From Syntrophomonadaceae bacterium (GTDB lineage: Bacteria > Bacillota > Syntrophomonadia > Syntrophomonadales > Syntrophothermaceae), in the NCBI GenBank assembly GCA_012799365.1, contig JAAZLJ010000034.1, forward strand, positions 1-44,507: a DNA stretch of 44,507 nucleotides, in the 5' to 3' direction. The notes beneath the pieces were generated by a model. It saw nothing but the letters and a program-made list of their open reading frames with translations, made no database searches and was not told where the DNA came from. Position numbers and translations under genes: made by a program. Position 1 is the first letter of the stretch. Each line of letters begins with the position of its first letter. Positions 23,398-32,201 of this stretch are shown here, piece by piece.

Positions 23398-25503
23398 CTA
23401 AGCAAAACTATTAAGCCAATCAGAGACCTCACGACCGGCTTCGTTCCGGCTTATCTCCACCACCCTGCGTTCCGGTAAACTGCGATGGAACATCTGCCCA
23501 TAGCTCTTCCCCCGGGGAGGTGCTGCCAACCTGCGATCCAGTATAACGGCCGCTCCCCAGTCCAATTCGCTGCGGATGAGCCGCCCCATCCCCTGTTTGA
23601 ACCTCAGTACCGCATCTGGAAGCGAATACCGATAAAATCCATTTTCTCCATTGTTCCGGTAGTAATCCTGCCAGGCAGAAGTAAGAGGATCAGACGGTGG
23701 ACGGAAAGGCAGCCTCACCATCACCAGACAGGTCAGGTTCTCACCTTTCAGGTCAACACCCTCCCAGAAGGTATCTACCCCCATCAGCACTGCCCTCTCC
23801 GCCGTCACCAAATCCGCGATCAGGGTGTTGAACTCTCCATCCTGGTGCTGAACCAGCAGCCTTATACCCTGTTCCTCCAGATGGGGACGCAGCCCGGCAG
23901 CCGTATCCAGCAGCATTCGCCTGGAGGTAAACAAAACCAGGGTTCGGCCCGGTACTTTCTCCAAAAACTCCTGCAAAAAATCCCCACACTGCCGTTCATA
24001 ATCCCGGTGCCCCGGATTGGCCAGATCGTTAACCACATACATACGACAGTTACTATCATAATCGAAAGGAGACTGCCGGGTGATGGTCGCCAGTTTTTCA
24101 CCCCGATATGCTTCCAGGCCGTTCCGTTCAATAAAATATGCAAAATCTTCGGCTATGGTCAAGGTTGCCGACACCATTATCAAACTCGCCAGATGCTCAT
24201 ACAGGGAATTGTCCAGAAGGTTCCCTATCCGCAGGGGAGAAGCAGAAACCGCAGCCGCCCGCCCATACCAAAAATCAATCCATACCACCTGTTCCGGGTC
24301 TCCCAATGCTTCATTCATAATAATCTGAATACCCTGGACACACTCGGTTAATCTTTCTATCAAGCCCGCTATTTCCAGGGCCTCAGGACTGTCCTGCAGA
24401 TCCCGCTGGAATTCCTGCAAAACCCCCAGCAAGCTGGCCATAACCGTATCCAGACCGACAAACACCTCCACCATCTCTTCTGGTAGTGGTCCGGAACCTT
24501 CTTTCCAGTGCAGACTGAAACTATTATCCCGGGTGGTCCGAGGTACCCCCCGGGTTATGTGCTTAAAGAAATTATCGACCTCCTGCCGACAATCTTCCAC
24601 CAATTTATGGGCCTGCTCCAATCGAGCCCTCATACTGGGATGCCGGTTCTGCAGCATGACCAGAAAACCGATCTGTACACCCCGCTGCTTCTGACTCAAT
24701 GAATTAAGAATATCCCGGACTTCAGCCCGGTTGAAGGTCAGGGAAAAATGGTCAAAAGCTTGTCTCTCCAGATTGTGAGCCTCATCTATGATCAGGTACT
24801 TGAATTCAGGCAAAACCCCGTTTCCTATCCGAGCACTGGTCAATAATAAGGCATGATTGGTAACTACGATATCGGCACTTTCCGCCCGTTTAATCATACG
24901 CTGGCGAAAGCATGAATCCTGGAAGGAACACTGTTCCCGGAGACAAGACCGCCAATCACAGGCCACCAGAGGCCAGTGTTGGAGCAGCTCATTATCCATA
25001 TGTAATTCCTGCCGATCGCCGGTGCGGGTACGGCTGGCCCAGACCACCACCTGGCGCAAGAATTCCTGTTCTTCCGGCTGCAGGTTAAAACCCCGTGATA
25101 CCAGATCAGTCAGCTTCCGCCGACACAGATAGTTTTCCCTCCCCTTGGCCAGCGCATAGAAAAAACCAAAAGGAAGGGCCTTTTGTAAAAGCGGCAGATC
25201 CTCTTTTATCAGTTGATCCTGCAGGGCTTTGGTCCGGGTAGCAACCACCACCCGATTCCTGGTGGAGCGGGCCCAGAACACCGCCGGGATCAAGTAGGCC
25301 AGCGACTTGCCCACTCCCGTTCCCGCCTCGGCCAGTAAAAACTCCTCCCCGGCTAAAGCCTCGGCCATACGCACCAGCAGATCCTCCTGCTCCTGCCGAT
25401 GACAGAACCCGGAAAGCACCTGACTTAAAGCCCCTCCATCCTCGATCAGGGCTCGCATTTCTTCTATTTCAAATTGTATTTCGGAGGCTCCCCTATCAGC
25501 CAC
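23398..25503 (-). CDS. dinG: DinG/XPD-family ATP-dependent DNA helicase
   Basis: A 701-residue superfamily 2 helicase. Walker A is GTGVGKS at 61-67 and the DEAH box is at 240-243. Cysteines at 127, 182, 187, 192 and 198 surround the place where XPD/DinG helicases hold a [4Fe-4S] cluster. The C-terminal helicase half has MGVDTFWEGVDLKG and FKQGMGRLIRS (motif VI). There is no N-terminal exonuclease domain, unlike the longer Bacillus DinG. It unwinds DNA 5' to 3' during repair. The start is GTG 25503 with GAGGGTG upstream. It stands as a single gene with its own terminator. Confidence 0.93.
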   Translation of the reverse strand: MADRGASEIQFEIEEMRALIEDGGALSQVLSGFCHRQEQEDLLVRMAEALAGEEFLLAEAGTGVGKSLAYLIPAVFWARSTRNRVVVATRTKALQDQLIKEDLPLLQKALPFGFFYALAKGRENYLCRRKLTDLVSRGFNLQPEEQEFLRQVVVWASRTRTGDRQELHMDNELLQHWPLVACDWRSCLREQCSFQDSCFRQRMIKRAESADIVVTNHALLLTSARIGNGVLPEFKYLIIDEAHNLERQAFDHFSLTFNRAEVRDILNSLSQKQRGVQIGFLVMLQNRHPSMRARLEQAHKLVEDCRQEVDNFFKHITRGVPRTTRDNSFSLHWKEGSGPLPEEMVEVFVGLDTVMASLLGVLQEFQRDLQDSPEALEIAGLIERLTECVQGIQIIMNEALGDPEQVVWIDFWYGRAAAVSASPLRIGNLLDNSLYEHLASLIMVSATLTIAEDFAYFIERNGLEAYRGEKLATITRQSPFDYDSNCRMYVVNDLANPGHRDYERQCGDFLQEFLEKVPGRTLVLFTSRRMLLDTAAGLRPHLEEQGIRLLVQHQDGEFNTLIADLVTAERAVLMGVDTFWEGVDLKGENLTCLVMVRLPFRPPSDPLTSAWQDYYRNNGENGFYRYSLPDAVLRFKQGMGRLIRSELDWGAAVILDRRLAAPPRGKSYGQMFHRSLPERRVVEISRNEAGREVSDWLNSFA

Positions 25504-25581
25504 GGTTTCACCCTCTCCCTGTTCTCCGATTCACTCCCCGTATAGTATCACACAACCTTGATGATATTTCCAGGTACCGAA

Positions 25582-25866
25582 CTAGGAAAACTCCAGGTTC
25601 TGTACCTCGGTTTTACGCCCATTCCTGGTGAGGCGAAATACCCCTTCGATGGAGACTCGATGCTCGACCAAAATCTGATAATGTTTTTTCACCTCCACCG
25701 GATTTACCTTTATCGCCAGGCCACAGCTGGTTGATACTTCTCGCGGGGTAGGCATCATCACAAAATCAGCCTCCGCCTGCTTCATTACTTTTTCCCCTTT
25801 AAGGGCATGTGAGGTAGAAATAAAAGTGAAAATACAATAATCTTGTAGACTCAGCAGATCCGTCAT
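25582..25866 (-). CDS. DUF3343 family protein (Se/S carrier-like)
   Basis: 94 residues. IFTFISTSHALKGEKVMKQA, followed by PTPREVSTSCGLAIKV, matches DUF3343, annotated as putative Se/S carrier-like. The conserved cysteine in STSCGLA is present. The last third lacks clear family features. ATG 25866 has a GGGAGA site. It lies 33 bp downstream of the thioesterase gene on the same strand, so the two are likely co-transcribed. Confidence 0.87.
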   Translation of the reverse strand: MTDLLSLQDYCIFTFISTSHALKGEKVMKQAEADFVMMPTPREVSTSCGLAIKVNPVEVKKHYQILVEHRVSIEGVFRLTRNGRKTEVQNLEFS

Positions 25867-25899
25867 CTTATTCTCCCTTTCCCTGATCGGTACCCAAAC

Positions 25900-26337
25900 T
25901 CAATCTACTTCAATAGGACCGGTGTTGAAGAAAACCCCGTGGGCCCTGGCTACCAATCGATCGGACCAAACCTCTGCCTCTACAAATAAGATATTACGCC
26001 CACTTTTGACCACCTGTCCCCTGCCCACCAGCTCTACGCCGGCAGACACCGGCCCCAGAAAACTCACACTGCACTCCACCGTCACCCCGGCCACCCCCAG
26101 AGAACGCACCGCATTACCCATGGCCGCATCAGCCAGAGACGTGTACATCCCCCCGTGAACCAGCCCCAGAGGGTTGGTGTGCCGGTTTTCATCAATCATT
26201 ACTACCATCTCGGCCCGGCCCGGAGCCAGGGCCCGGGTTTTGATTCCGATCAGCTGGTAGTAAGGCGCATTCAGGTTCGATTCTACAATATGTTGAAACA
26301 GCCTCTCGTCCAATCCTCGGTTAATTGGATCCGCCAT
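25900..26337 (-). CDS. PaaI-family hotdog-fold thioesterase
   Basis: 145 residues with one hotdog domain. The PaaI signature is clear: NPLGLVHGGMYTSLADAAMG, where the histidine-glycine turn and the acidic residue of the helix form the active site. These enzymes hydrolyse acyl-CoA thioesters in the cytosol. ATG 26337 has TAGGAGTGG upstream. Paired with DUF3343; the substrate is not known. Confidence 0.9.
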   Translation of the reverse strand: MADPINRGLDERLFQHIVESNLNAPYYQLIGIKTRALAPGRAEMVVMIDENRHTNPLGLVHGGMYTSLADAAMGNAVRSLGVAGVTVECSVSFLGPVSAGVELVGRGQVVKSGRNILFVEAEVWSDRLVARAHGVFFNTGPIEVD

Positions 26338-26414
26338 TATACCACTCCTATTTATTCATTTATCTAACTCCAGGTTATAAAAATAGACGCTGATTATTAT
26401 GATTTACGTTGACC

Positions 26415-26480
26415 GGCAAAGCGGGCTGATGTACTGCAGCAGTCGACGAGTCGGGGAGCGAATGGGTTAACCACACTCCA
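26415..26480 (+). repeat. Truncated R2 element, right end only
   Basis: GGGCTGATGTACTGCAGCAG, GTCGACGAGTCGGGGAGCG and the terminal GGGTTAACCACACTCC match the right end of copy a (22609-22658) and the inverse of the left end at 43558. The left half of the element is missing. It lies in the 393-bp gap upstream of ahcY. Confidence 0.75.
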
Positions 26481-26664
26481 AATGACTATTTTTAGCTCTT
26501 ATTGGTTATACCTTCGGCATTTTGAGCATTTATGTCAAAATTATACGGCGAATGCAATATTATAATTTTTTACGAGAATCAATAATACATGCTGATAACT
26601 ATTATAACCTAATCTCGGCTTTTGGAGGGCATTGCCTCCCATTTTTGCCAACAGAAGGACTGCA

Positions 26665-26694
26665 TTGGCATTCATGCCCGGGGTAGTGTAAAAT
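26665..26694 (+). promoter_or_regulatory. Probable ahcY promoter
   Basis: TTGGCA at 26665 and TAAAAT at 26689 with an 18-bp spacer, 36 bp before the ahcY start. Confidence 0.5.
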
Positions 26695-26730
26695 TGGGAC
26701 AGAAAATCATTGCAACTGGAGGTTAAATAT

Positions 26731-28008
26731 ATGGAAATCGCATCTGCCCCTGACACAATGCCAGAATCGATGATTCGCGATCTGGCACTGGCTCCGTCAG
26801 GTCACCGTAAAATTGAATGGGTACAGCATCACATGCCGATTATGAACATGTTGCGAGAAGAGTTCACCCGTACCCGCCCCCTGGCCGGCAAAACCATCGC
26901 CATGTGCCTGCATCTGGAAGCCAAAACCGCCTACCTGGCCCTGACCCTGCAGGAAGCCGGGGCCCGGGTAGTGGTTTGCGCCAGCAACCCTCTTTCTACT
27001 CAGGACGATGTGGTAGCTGCTCTGGTGGATTCAGGTATCATCGCTTTTGCCTGGTATGATGCCACCCCGGAGGAATACGAAACCCACCTGGCCCGGGCCC
27101 TGGATTGTATGCCAGACGCCATCATCGACGATGGCGGAGATCTGGTTAGCATGCTGCACCGGCACCGCCCCAACCAGGCTCGCGATATCATCGGTGGTTG
27201 TGAAGAAACCACGTCCGGCATCCTGCGTCTAAAAGCCATGGAAGATGAAGGTGCCCTGCTCTTTCCCATGATAGCTGTAAATGACGCCTACATGAAATAT
27301 CTTTTTGACAACCGCTATGGCACAGGTCAGTCAGTCTGGGACGGTATCATGAGAACCACCAATTTAGTAGTGGCCGGGAAAACCGTGGTAGTAGCTGGCT
27401 ACGGTTGGTGTGGAAAAGGGGTATCCCTGCGGGCGAAAGGACTGGGAGCCAAAGTAATCATCACCGAAATCGACCCCATCAAAGCTAATGAAGCCATCCT
27501 GGACGGTTTCCAGGTTATGCCCATGCAGCGTGCAGCCTCTCTGGGCGACGTATTTATAACCGTCACCGGTAACATCAATGTCATCCGCCGGGAACACATG
27601 CTGGCCATGAAGGATCATGCCATCCTGGCCAATGCAGGTCATTTCGATGTAGAAGTCTCCAAACCTGACCTGCAGGAGCTGGCGGTCTCCTCCCGCCAGT
27701 TAAAAAACAACATCGAAGAGTTCGTTCTGGCGGATGGCCGCAGGCTCTACCTGCTGGCAGAAGGAAGACTGGTTAATCTGGCAGCGGGTGACGGACACCC
27801 GGCTGAAGTTATGGATCTCAGCTTTTCTCTGCAGGCCCTGTCCCTCTTGTATGTAATTCAGAACCGGGAACATCTTGAACCCGGTGTTTATGACGTGCCG
27901 GAAGCGATTGATGAAAGAATTGCCTGGCTGCGCCTGCAGGCCCTGAAAATAAAGCTCGATGAGCTCACACCGGAACAAGAAAGCTACCTGGAGAGCTGGG
28001 AAGTATAA
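26731..28008 (+). CDS. ahcY: Adenosylhomocysteinase
   Basis: A 425-residue NAD-dependent enzyme that hydrolyses S-adenosylhomocysteine to adenosine and homocysteine, relieving product inhibition of methyltransferases. Substrate-site segments HLEAKTAYL and GCEETTSGILRL are present. The NAD-binding loop is VVAGYGWCGKG, and NAGHFDVEV and NLAAGDGHP follow. The length fits the short bacterial/archaeal form. ATG 26731 is chosen, with GGAGG eight bases upstream; an upstream in-frame start at 26710 has none. Monocistronic, with its own promoter and a perfect terminator. Confidence 0.95.
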   Translation: MEIASAPDTMPESMIRDLALAPSGHRKIEWVQHHMPIMNMLREEFTRTRPLAGKTIAMCLHLEAKTAYLALTLQEAGARVVVCASNPLSTQDDVVAALVDSGIIAFAWYDATPEEYETHLARALDCMPDAIIDDGGDLVSMLHRHRPNQARDIIGGCEETTSGILRLKAMEDEGALLFPMIAVNDAYMKYLFDNRYGTGQSVWDGIMRTTNLVVAGKTVVVAGYGWCGKGVSLRAKGLGAKVIITEIDPIKANEAILDGFQVMPMQRAASLGDVFITVTGNINVIRREHMLAMKDHAILANAGHFDVEVSKPDLQELAVSSRQLKNNIEEFVLADGRRLYLLAEGRLVNLAAGDGHPAEVMDLSFSLQALSLLYVIQNREHLEPGVYDVPEAIDERIAWLRLQALKIKLDELTPEQESYLESWEV

Positions 28009-28048
28009 TACCGCAAGCGGGTAAGTGACCGGTATTGACCAGAAGATT

Positions 28049-28077
28049 AAGAACCGGGGTTAACCCCGGTTCTTTTT
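28049..28077 (+). terminator. Terminator of ahcY
   Basis: GAACCGGGG and CCCCGGTTC pair perfectly around TTAA, followed by TTTTT. Confidence 0.95.
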
Positions 28078-28145
28078 ATGGATGGAAGGTCATGAGCAGT
28101 TCTCAATGAAATCGGCACCGAAGAATTGGCCCATATGGAAAATTA

Positions 28146-28367
28146 TTAGATAAGAGAAAGAGCGTCCAGGTTATCGTCGTAGTCATCGTCCCGGCGCGGG
28201 CGCAGGTACTTTTGCCCCTTCGAGTCAGTCCCCACGAATACCCCTTTGATGATTCCTTTTTCCGCCTCGGCGATGGCTTCCGGCCAACTCAAGGTTCGAC
28301 CATCATCAAGCTTGATGGATTCTATCTCGCCCGCTTCATTTCTACCTATGTCCTTAATACGCGGCAT
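28146..28367 (-). CDS. DUF3892 family small protein
   Basis: 73 residues matching DUF3892 (core GEIESIKLDDGRTLSWPEAI and a GVFVGTDSKGQKYLR segment), function unknown. The C-terminal tail is acidic (DDDYDDNLD). ATG 28367 has GAGGAGGTGA upstream. It diverges from spoIIP and converges with ahcY. Confidence 0.82.
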   Translation of the reverse strand: MPRIKDIGRNEAGEIESIKLDDGRTLSWPEAIAEAEKGIIKGVFVGTDSKGQKYLRPRRDDDYDDNLDALSLI

Positions 28368-28534
28368 ACATTCACCTCCTCTAACCTATGGTCTTAGTTT
28401 GGCCAGTCTATCGCTGTACATATACAGGCGGTCACCTTTTTCATTCCCACAGCCAAGTATAAAACTGGTGCACGCTCCAAAGACTATGATATGAAAAACT
28501 TACCCCCCATCTATAATCAAAGGGAGGAATAATC

Positions 28535-29482
28535 TTGATCCGTAATCGAACTCTCTGGCTTTTTTTCGGTATCCTGGCTATCATCATAGTTTCTTCAATA
28601 GTCCTTATACGAGTAACCACGCCACCCCCGGCCTCAAAACCACAGATAAACACCGCTGAAGCCACCGATGGTAATTTCTATTCTATTATGAATGGCCACG
28701 GCCAGCTGATTCTGAGGACTGGTTTTCCGGTTAATATAGGTGATATTTTCATCGATGAAAAAGATCGGGCCTTTAAGGTGGCCCAATTGGATGGCTGGAA
28801 GGCTACTGCCGAACCCACCAGTATTCCAGAAACCAGAAAAGACCAGCAGCAAGCAGCTGGCTTGCAGCTGGACAATACCAGTATTCCAGTCCAGGGGAAT
28901 GGCGACATCCACGTAGGTATGTATCATACTCATTCGGATGAATCCTATCCCATCAGTGATGGTACCAGCAGCATTCGGGGAAAAGGCACCATATATGAAG
29001 TAGGAAAATCCCTGACCGGCAGCCTGATAACTTCCGGCATCAGCGTCAGTCACAGCGACGCTACCCATGGTCCCCATGACCCCAATGCCTACTACCGTTC
29101 ACGTCGAACCGTCTTTCAGCTGTTAAAAGAACGACCGGATGCCGTTTTTGACGTACACCGGGATTCAGCTCCGTCAGAAGAGTACCTGACCCTGATTAAC
29201 GGCCTGCCCACCTCCCGTACCATGATCGTGGTGGGTCGCCAAAATCCTAACATGGGTTCAAACCTGGACTTTGCCCGCTATGTCAAAAAACAGGCCGATG
29301 AACTTTACCCCGGTCTAATGCGGGGCATATTCATCGGCCGCGGCAGCTACAATCAAGACCTCTATCCCAACGCCCTTCTATTCGAAATAGGAACAGATCA
29401 GCTGTCTCGGGAGAGCGCTGAACGAGGGGCCCGCAACCTGGGTGATGTCGTGGCCCAGGTACTTCGTGAAAATCGCCGTTAA
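28535..29482 (+). CDS. spoIIP: Stage II sporulation protein P
   Basis: 315 residues with one N-terminal membrane anchor (about 8-27) and a C-terminal SpoIIP domain. SpoIIP is the amidase/endopeptidase that, with SpoIID and SpoIIM, thins septal peptidoglycan so the mother cell can engulf the forespore. The zinc-amidase motifs HTHSDESY, DVHRDS and LFEIGT are visible. The start is TTG 28535 with AGGGAGGA six bases upstream. The usual neighbour gpr is absent here, so this may be one of several paralogues. It converges with the YvrJ gene, only three bases apart. Confidence 0.93.
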   Translation: MIRNRTLWLFFGILAIIIVSSIVLIRVTTPPPASKPQINTAEATDGNFYSIMNGHGQLILRTGFPVNIGDIFIDEKDRAFKVAQLDGWKATAEPTSIPETRKDQQQAAGLQLDNTSIPVQGNGDIHVGMYHTHSDESYPISDGTSSIRGKGTIYEVGKSLTGSLITSGISVSHSDATHGPHDPNAYYRSRRTVFQLLKERPDAVFDVHRDSAPSEEYLTLINGLPTSRTMIVVGRQNPNMGSNLDFARYVKKQADELYPGLMRGIFIGRGSYNQDLYPNALLFEIGTDQLSRESAERGARNLGDVVAQVLRENRR

Positions 29483-29485
29483 CCA

Positions 29486-29632
29486 CTAAGTTTTCATCTC
29501 AATAACCGCCTCCCGCAACCCGGTTATGGCCCGGGTCAGTTCGTCCAGTTTGTTTTCAATGCGGACCAGGAGGTAAATACTGATTACAATGGGAAATCCG
29601 TAATTCCCTATCTGGATCAACATATCTTCCAA
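29486..29632 (-). CDS. YvrJ family protein
   Basis: 48 residues translated from the minus strand: one hydrophobic helix carrying IGNYGFPIVISIYLLVRIE, then a charged helix. This is the YvrJ family pattern, function unknown. The start is TTG 29632, with GGGAGGTGG close upstream; an in-frame ATG lies at 29623. It belongs with the DUF2922 and DUF1659 genes behind it, a trio often found together in Firmicutes. Confidence 0.85.
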   Translation of the reverse strand: MEDMLIQIGNYGFPIVISIYLLVRIENKLDELTRAITGLREAVIEMKT

Positions 29633-29662
29633 TCTACCACCTCCCGGGGTTAAAAGTACGAA

Positions 29663-29680
29663 GGCCCGGGTATCCGGGCC
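29663..29680 (-). terminator. GC-rich hairpin between DUF2922 and YvrJ
   Basis: GGCCCGG and CCGGGCC form a 7-bp stem around a four-base loop. On the minus strand TTCGTACTTTT follows, a weak T-tract. It may be a partial terminator inside the small operon. Confidence 0.5.
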
Positions 29681-29697
29681 CTCAACCTGCTAACCTG

Positions 29698-29913
29698 CTA
29701 CAATTCCAACTCCAGCACATCTCTGGTAACCAATCGTGCACTGGCCTGGCCTACCAGGTCCCCACCGGTAGAAGTGAAAATATTAGTATTAACTATGCTA
29801 TCCATCGCCTGTTTCACTTCCGGTCCGGTCACATCTGCCCGAGCGTTGGTCACCCGCTTGGTAACCCTTCTTCCGGCGGCATTGGTAAAAATCATTTCCA
29901 GGGTATGTTCCAT
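29698..29913 (-). CDS. DUF2922 family protein
   Basis: 71 residues: TLEMIFTNAAGRRVTKRV, then a V-x-x-AMDSIV-TNIF segment, matching DUF2922, function unknown. ATG 29913 has AAGGGGGTGA upstream. It lies 52 bp after the DUF1659 gene and is presumably co-transcribed. Confidence 0.88.
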   Translation of the reverse strand: MEHTLEMIFTNAAGRRVTKRVTNARADVTGPEVKQAMDSIVNTNIFTSTGGDLVGQASARLVTRDVLELEL

Positions 29914-29965
29914 ACCAGGTTCACCCCCTTTCGTATTCGTTTTCAGAGCCCATCTCGGTCAGGTA

Positions 29966-30193
29966 CTAAATAGACTCCTCCAGATCGATGAGGTCACGCC
30001 TTTGAATTCCAGCTACAGGAAGCTCCTGCAGACTTCCCAGAGCCTGGCCTACGGCCAATAAATCCTCCGCAATCGCGGCAGGCTTGACCCCGTCATAACG
30101 ACGGGATCTAACTACTGGAAGTCCTCGAGCATCAACCCCATCCTCCACGTTAACCATCAGCTCACTGGCTACGGTAATTTCTTCTACTGCCAT
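29966..30193 (-). CDS. DUF1659 family protein
   Basis: 75 residues matching DUF1659, with the ending LPVAGIQRRDLIDLEE typical of the family; function unknown. ATG 30193 has GGGAGGTGA at a good distance. A GTG at 30202 overlaps that site and is rejected. It leads the DUF1659-DUF2922-YvrJ group. Confidence 0.88.
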   Translation of the reverse strand: MAVEEITVASELMVNVEDGVDARGLPVVRSRRYDGVKPAAIAEDLLAVGQALGSLQELPVAGIQRRDLIDLEESI

Positions 30194-30376
30194 CAATTTC
30201 ACCTCCCTTCTGACCCCATTGTAAGCCGCTGCCGGCTGATCCTGGTAATCTCTGGATTTATGAACCTCGGCTTCCTTCCGGCCGGAATCCCGAAATCGAT
30301 AACCAAAACCCGGCTCATTTGCAAGATTCAGATGGGTCTACCCACCGGTTTTTGATAATATGTAATAGTATAATTT

Positions 30377-30444
30377 GAAACCGCAGATGTACGCTGATGA
30401 ACGCAGATGAATTGTAAAATAAACGCAGAATACAGAATACTTAT
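30377..30444 (+). repeat. R1 dispersed repeat, copy C
   Basis: AAACCGCAGATGTACGCTGA, TGAACGCAGATGAA and AACGCAGAATAC repeat the 10-bp theme. It occupies the 356-bp gap between the DUF1659 and MFS genes. A weak promoter-like pair, TTGGTA (30463) and TATGCT (30485), follows it. Confidence 0.75.
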
Positions 30445-30549
30445 TTTCATTCATCGGCGGTGTTGGTACGACCGACACATATGTTATGCTATGATCCTAT
30501 TATTGGTGCCGGGCCACAGGTAAGAGATATGGGGAGGATGTGAGAGTTA

Positions 30550-31962
30550 TTGGAAGGTAGCAACAAATGGCTGGTCTTATTCATCGTCTCTATCGGAATC
30601 TTCATGTCCACCCTGGATAGCAGCATACTTAATATCGCCAACCCCACCATCGCCAACGATTTCTCGGTTCCGGTGGACCTGGTACAATGGGTGTCTACTT
30701 CCTATATGATGGTCATCACCGCCACCCTCCTGCTGTTTGGGCGGCTGGGTGACCGCATCGGTAATGACCGGGTCTACACCGGCGGCTTTCTTCTGTTTGC
30801 CGCCGGATCCTGGCTGTGCAGTACCGTCCCTACTCTGGGTTTTCTGATTCTATCCCGAATATTTCAAGGTATAGGTGCCTCCATGCTGATGGCCACCGGT
30901 ATAGGCATAGTATCCAACACCTTTCCGGCCGCAGAAAGAGGTAAAGCCCTTGGACTTACCGGCACTGTAGTGGGTATTGGTACCATGACCGGTCCCAGTG
31001 TGGGAGGGTTTCTGGTAGCCACCTGGGGATGGCCGGCCATTTTCCTCATCAACGTTCCCATCGGTGTTATGGGCTTCTTGATGGGCTGGAAATACTTCCC
31101 TGAACAGCCCCGCCAGCAGGATGATAAAAAACCCTTTGACCTGCCTGGTTTACTGCTGATGATGGCCGCAGTGGTTACCCTGCTGACCATACTGTCCCAA
31201 TACCTGGATGAAAAACCCGTACTTCTGGTATTACCTATGCTGCTGCTGACCGGCTTCTATTTTTATGAAAGACAGTCCCCCAACCCCTTGCTGGATTTTG
31301 AACTTCTGCGTATCCCCCAGGTTCTTTATGGCAGTATTCAGGCCGCCTGTTCTTACATGACACAGACCTTTCCCGTCTTTCTTATTCCGTTTTATCTGGA
31401 AAAAGTCCTGGGCTTTCTCCCCAGCCAGTCAGGCCTGATGATGACCATACTGCCTGTTTCGCACTCCATTGTTGCTCCCCTGGCCGGAAGCCTATCTGAC
31501 CGTATCGGCCCGGCCTACCTGACCTCCCTGGCTTTCCTGCTCCAGGGCACAGCCCACTTGATATTTGCTTCTCTGCAACCACACCCCGACCTGGTTCGCC
31601 TGGGAGTGGGCCTGGTCTTGATGGGGATCGGCAACGCCATGTTCGGTTCGCCCAACAACAGTTCTATCCTGGGAGCCTGCCCCCGTGAAAAAGCCGGATA
31701 CGCTGGCGGCTTCGTGGCTACCATCCGCAACCTTTTCTACGCCCTGGGCATCGCTACCTCGGTCGGATTCTTCACCTTCTTCCTGCAAAACAACCTGACT
31801 GCCGCGGTCCCCTACACCCAGGCCTTCACCGGCTCCCTGGCAGTCGTCTACCGTATCGCCGCTGCTATAGCACTGCTGGGTCTGGTCATTTCCTGGGAGA
31901 CCCGTAATATCCGCCAACCAGCTCCACCCCAGGTAGAATCAGAGGTAAATAGATCTGTTTAG
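30550..31962 (+). CDS. MFS transporter, DHA2-like drug exporter
   Basis: 470 residues with about 14 membrane helices, as in the DHA2 (14-helix) drug:H+ antiporter branch. Motif D1 near the first helix (STLDSSILNIANPTIA), motif A (LFGRLGDRIGNDRV) and motif C (GTMTGPSVGG) are present. It probably exports a small organic compound; the substrate is unknown. The start is TTG 30550, with GGGGAGGA 11 bases upstream, a wide spacing. An overlapping GTG is out of frame and stops at once. No regulator gene is adjacent. Confidence 0.92.
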   Translation: MEGSNKWLVLFIVSIGIFMSTLDSSILNIANPTIANDFSVPVDLVQWVSTSYMMVITATLLLFGRLGDRIGNDRVYTGGFLLFAAGSWLCSTVPTLGFLILSRIFQGIGASMLMATGIGIVSNTFPAAERGKALGLTGTVVGIGTMTGPSVGGFLVATWGWPAIFLINVPIGVMGFLMGWKYFPEQPRQQDDKKPFDLPGLLLMMAAVVTLLTILSQYLDEKPVLLVLPMLLLTGFYFYERQSPNPLLDFELLRIPQVLYGSIQAACSYMTQTFPVFLIPFYLEKVLGFLPSQSGLMMTILPVSHSIVAPLAGSLSDRIGPAYLTSLAFLLQGTAHLIFASLQPHPDLVRLGVGLVLMGIGNAMFGSPNNSSILGACPREKAGYAGGFVATIRNLFYALGIATSVGFFTFFLQNNLTAAVPYTQAFTGSLAVVYRIAAAIALLGLVISWETRNIRQPAPPQVESEVNRSV

Positions 31963-31991
31963 CTCGTCATTAGCTGCCGATCGGATTCGCT

Positions 31992-32020
31992 TTGACGTTT
32001 ACCGTTGCGTCTGCTATAAT
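31992..32020 (+). promoter_or_regulatory. Promoter of tRNA-Arg
   Basis: TTGACG and TATAAT with a 17-bp spacer, ten bases before the tRNA. Confidence 0.88.
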
Positions 32021-32030
32021 GTTCTGGCAA

Positions 32031-32105
32031 GCGCCCGTAGCTCAGGGGATAGAGCACTGGCCTCCGGAGCCAGGAGCACAGGTTCGATTCCTGTCGGGCG
32101 CACCA
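32031..32105 (+). tRNA. tRNA-Arg (CCG anticodon)
   Basis: Acceptor GCGCCCG pairs with CGGGCGC, and the D-arm is GCTC/GAGC. The anticodon stem CTGGC/GCCAG encloses CTCCGGA (anticodon CCG). The T-arm is ACAGG/CCTGT with TTCGATT. CCA is encoded. The gene stands alone. Confidence 0.97.
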
Positions 32106-32117
32106 TATTAGAGAATA

Positions 32118-32165
32118 AAAAAGCTCCTGAACTGGCATACAGCCCGGTCAGGAGCTTTTTATTAT
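32118..32165 (+). terminator. Terminator of tRNA-Arg, also facing the GT4 gene
   Basis: AAAAAGCTCCTGA pairs with TCAGGAGCTTTTT, followed by ATTATT. Its A-rich left arm lets it also serve the convergent glycosyltransferase gene. Confidence 0.9.
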
Positions 32166-32201
32166 TATATCAGGGGTAAAGTGTCGAACTTATCAAAACC
32201 T

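Noticed and set aside
23485-24351. Plus-strand open frame of 288 codons antisense to dinG
   Set aside because: Shadow of the helicase coding strand; no recognisable family and no start signal.
26629-26650. GGAGG/CCTCC hairpin followed by ATTTTT upstream of ahcY as a terminator or attenuator
   Set aside because: The stem is only five base pairs and the probable promoter lies downstream of it, so no role could be supported.
26541-26756. Minus-strand open frame over the ahcY promoter region
   Set aside because: It overlaps the ahcY promoter and start, lacks a ribosome-binding site and has no family features.
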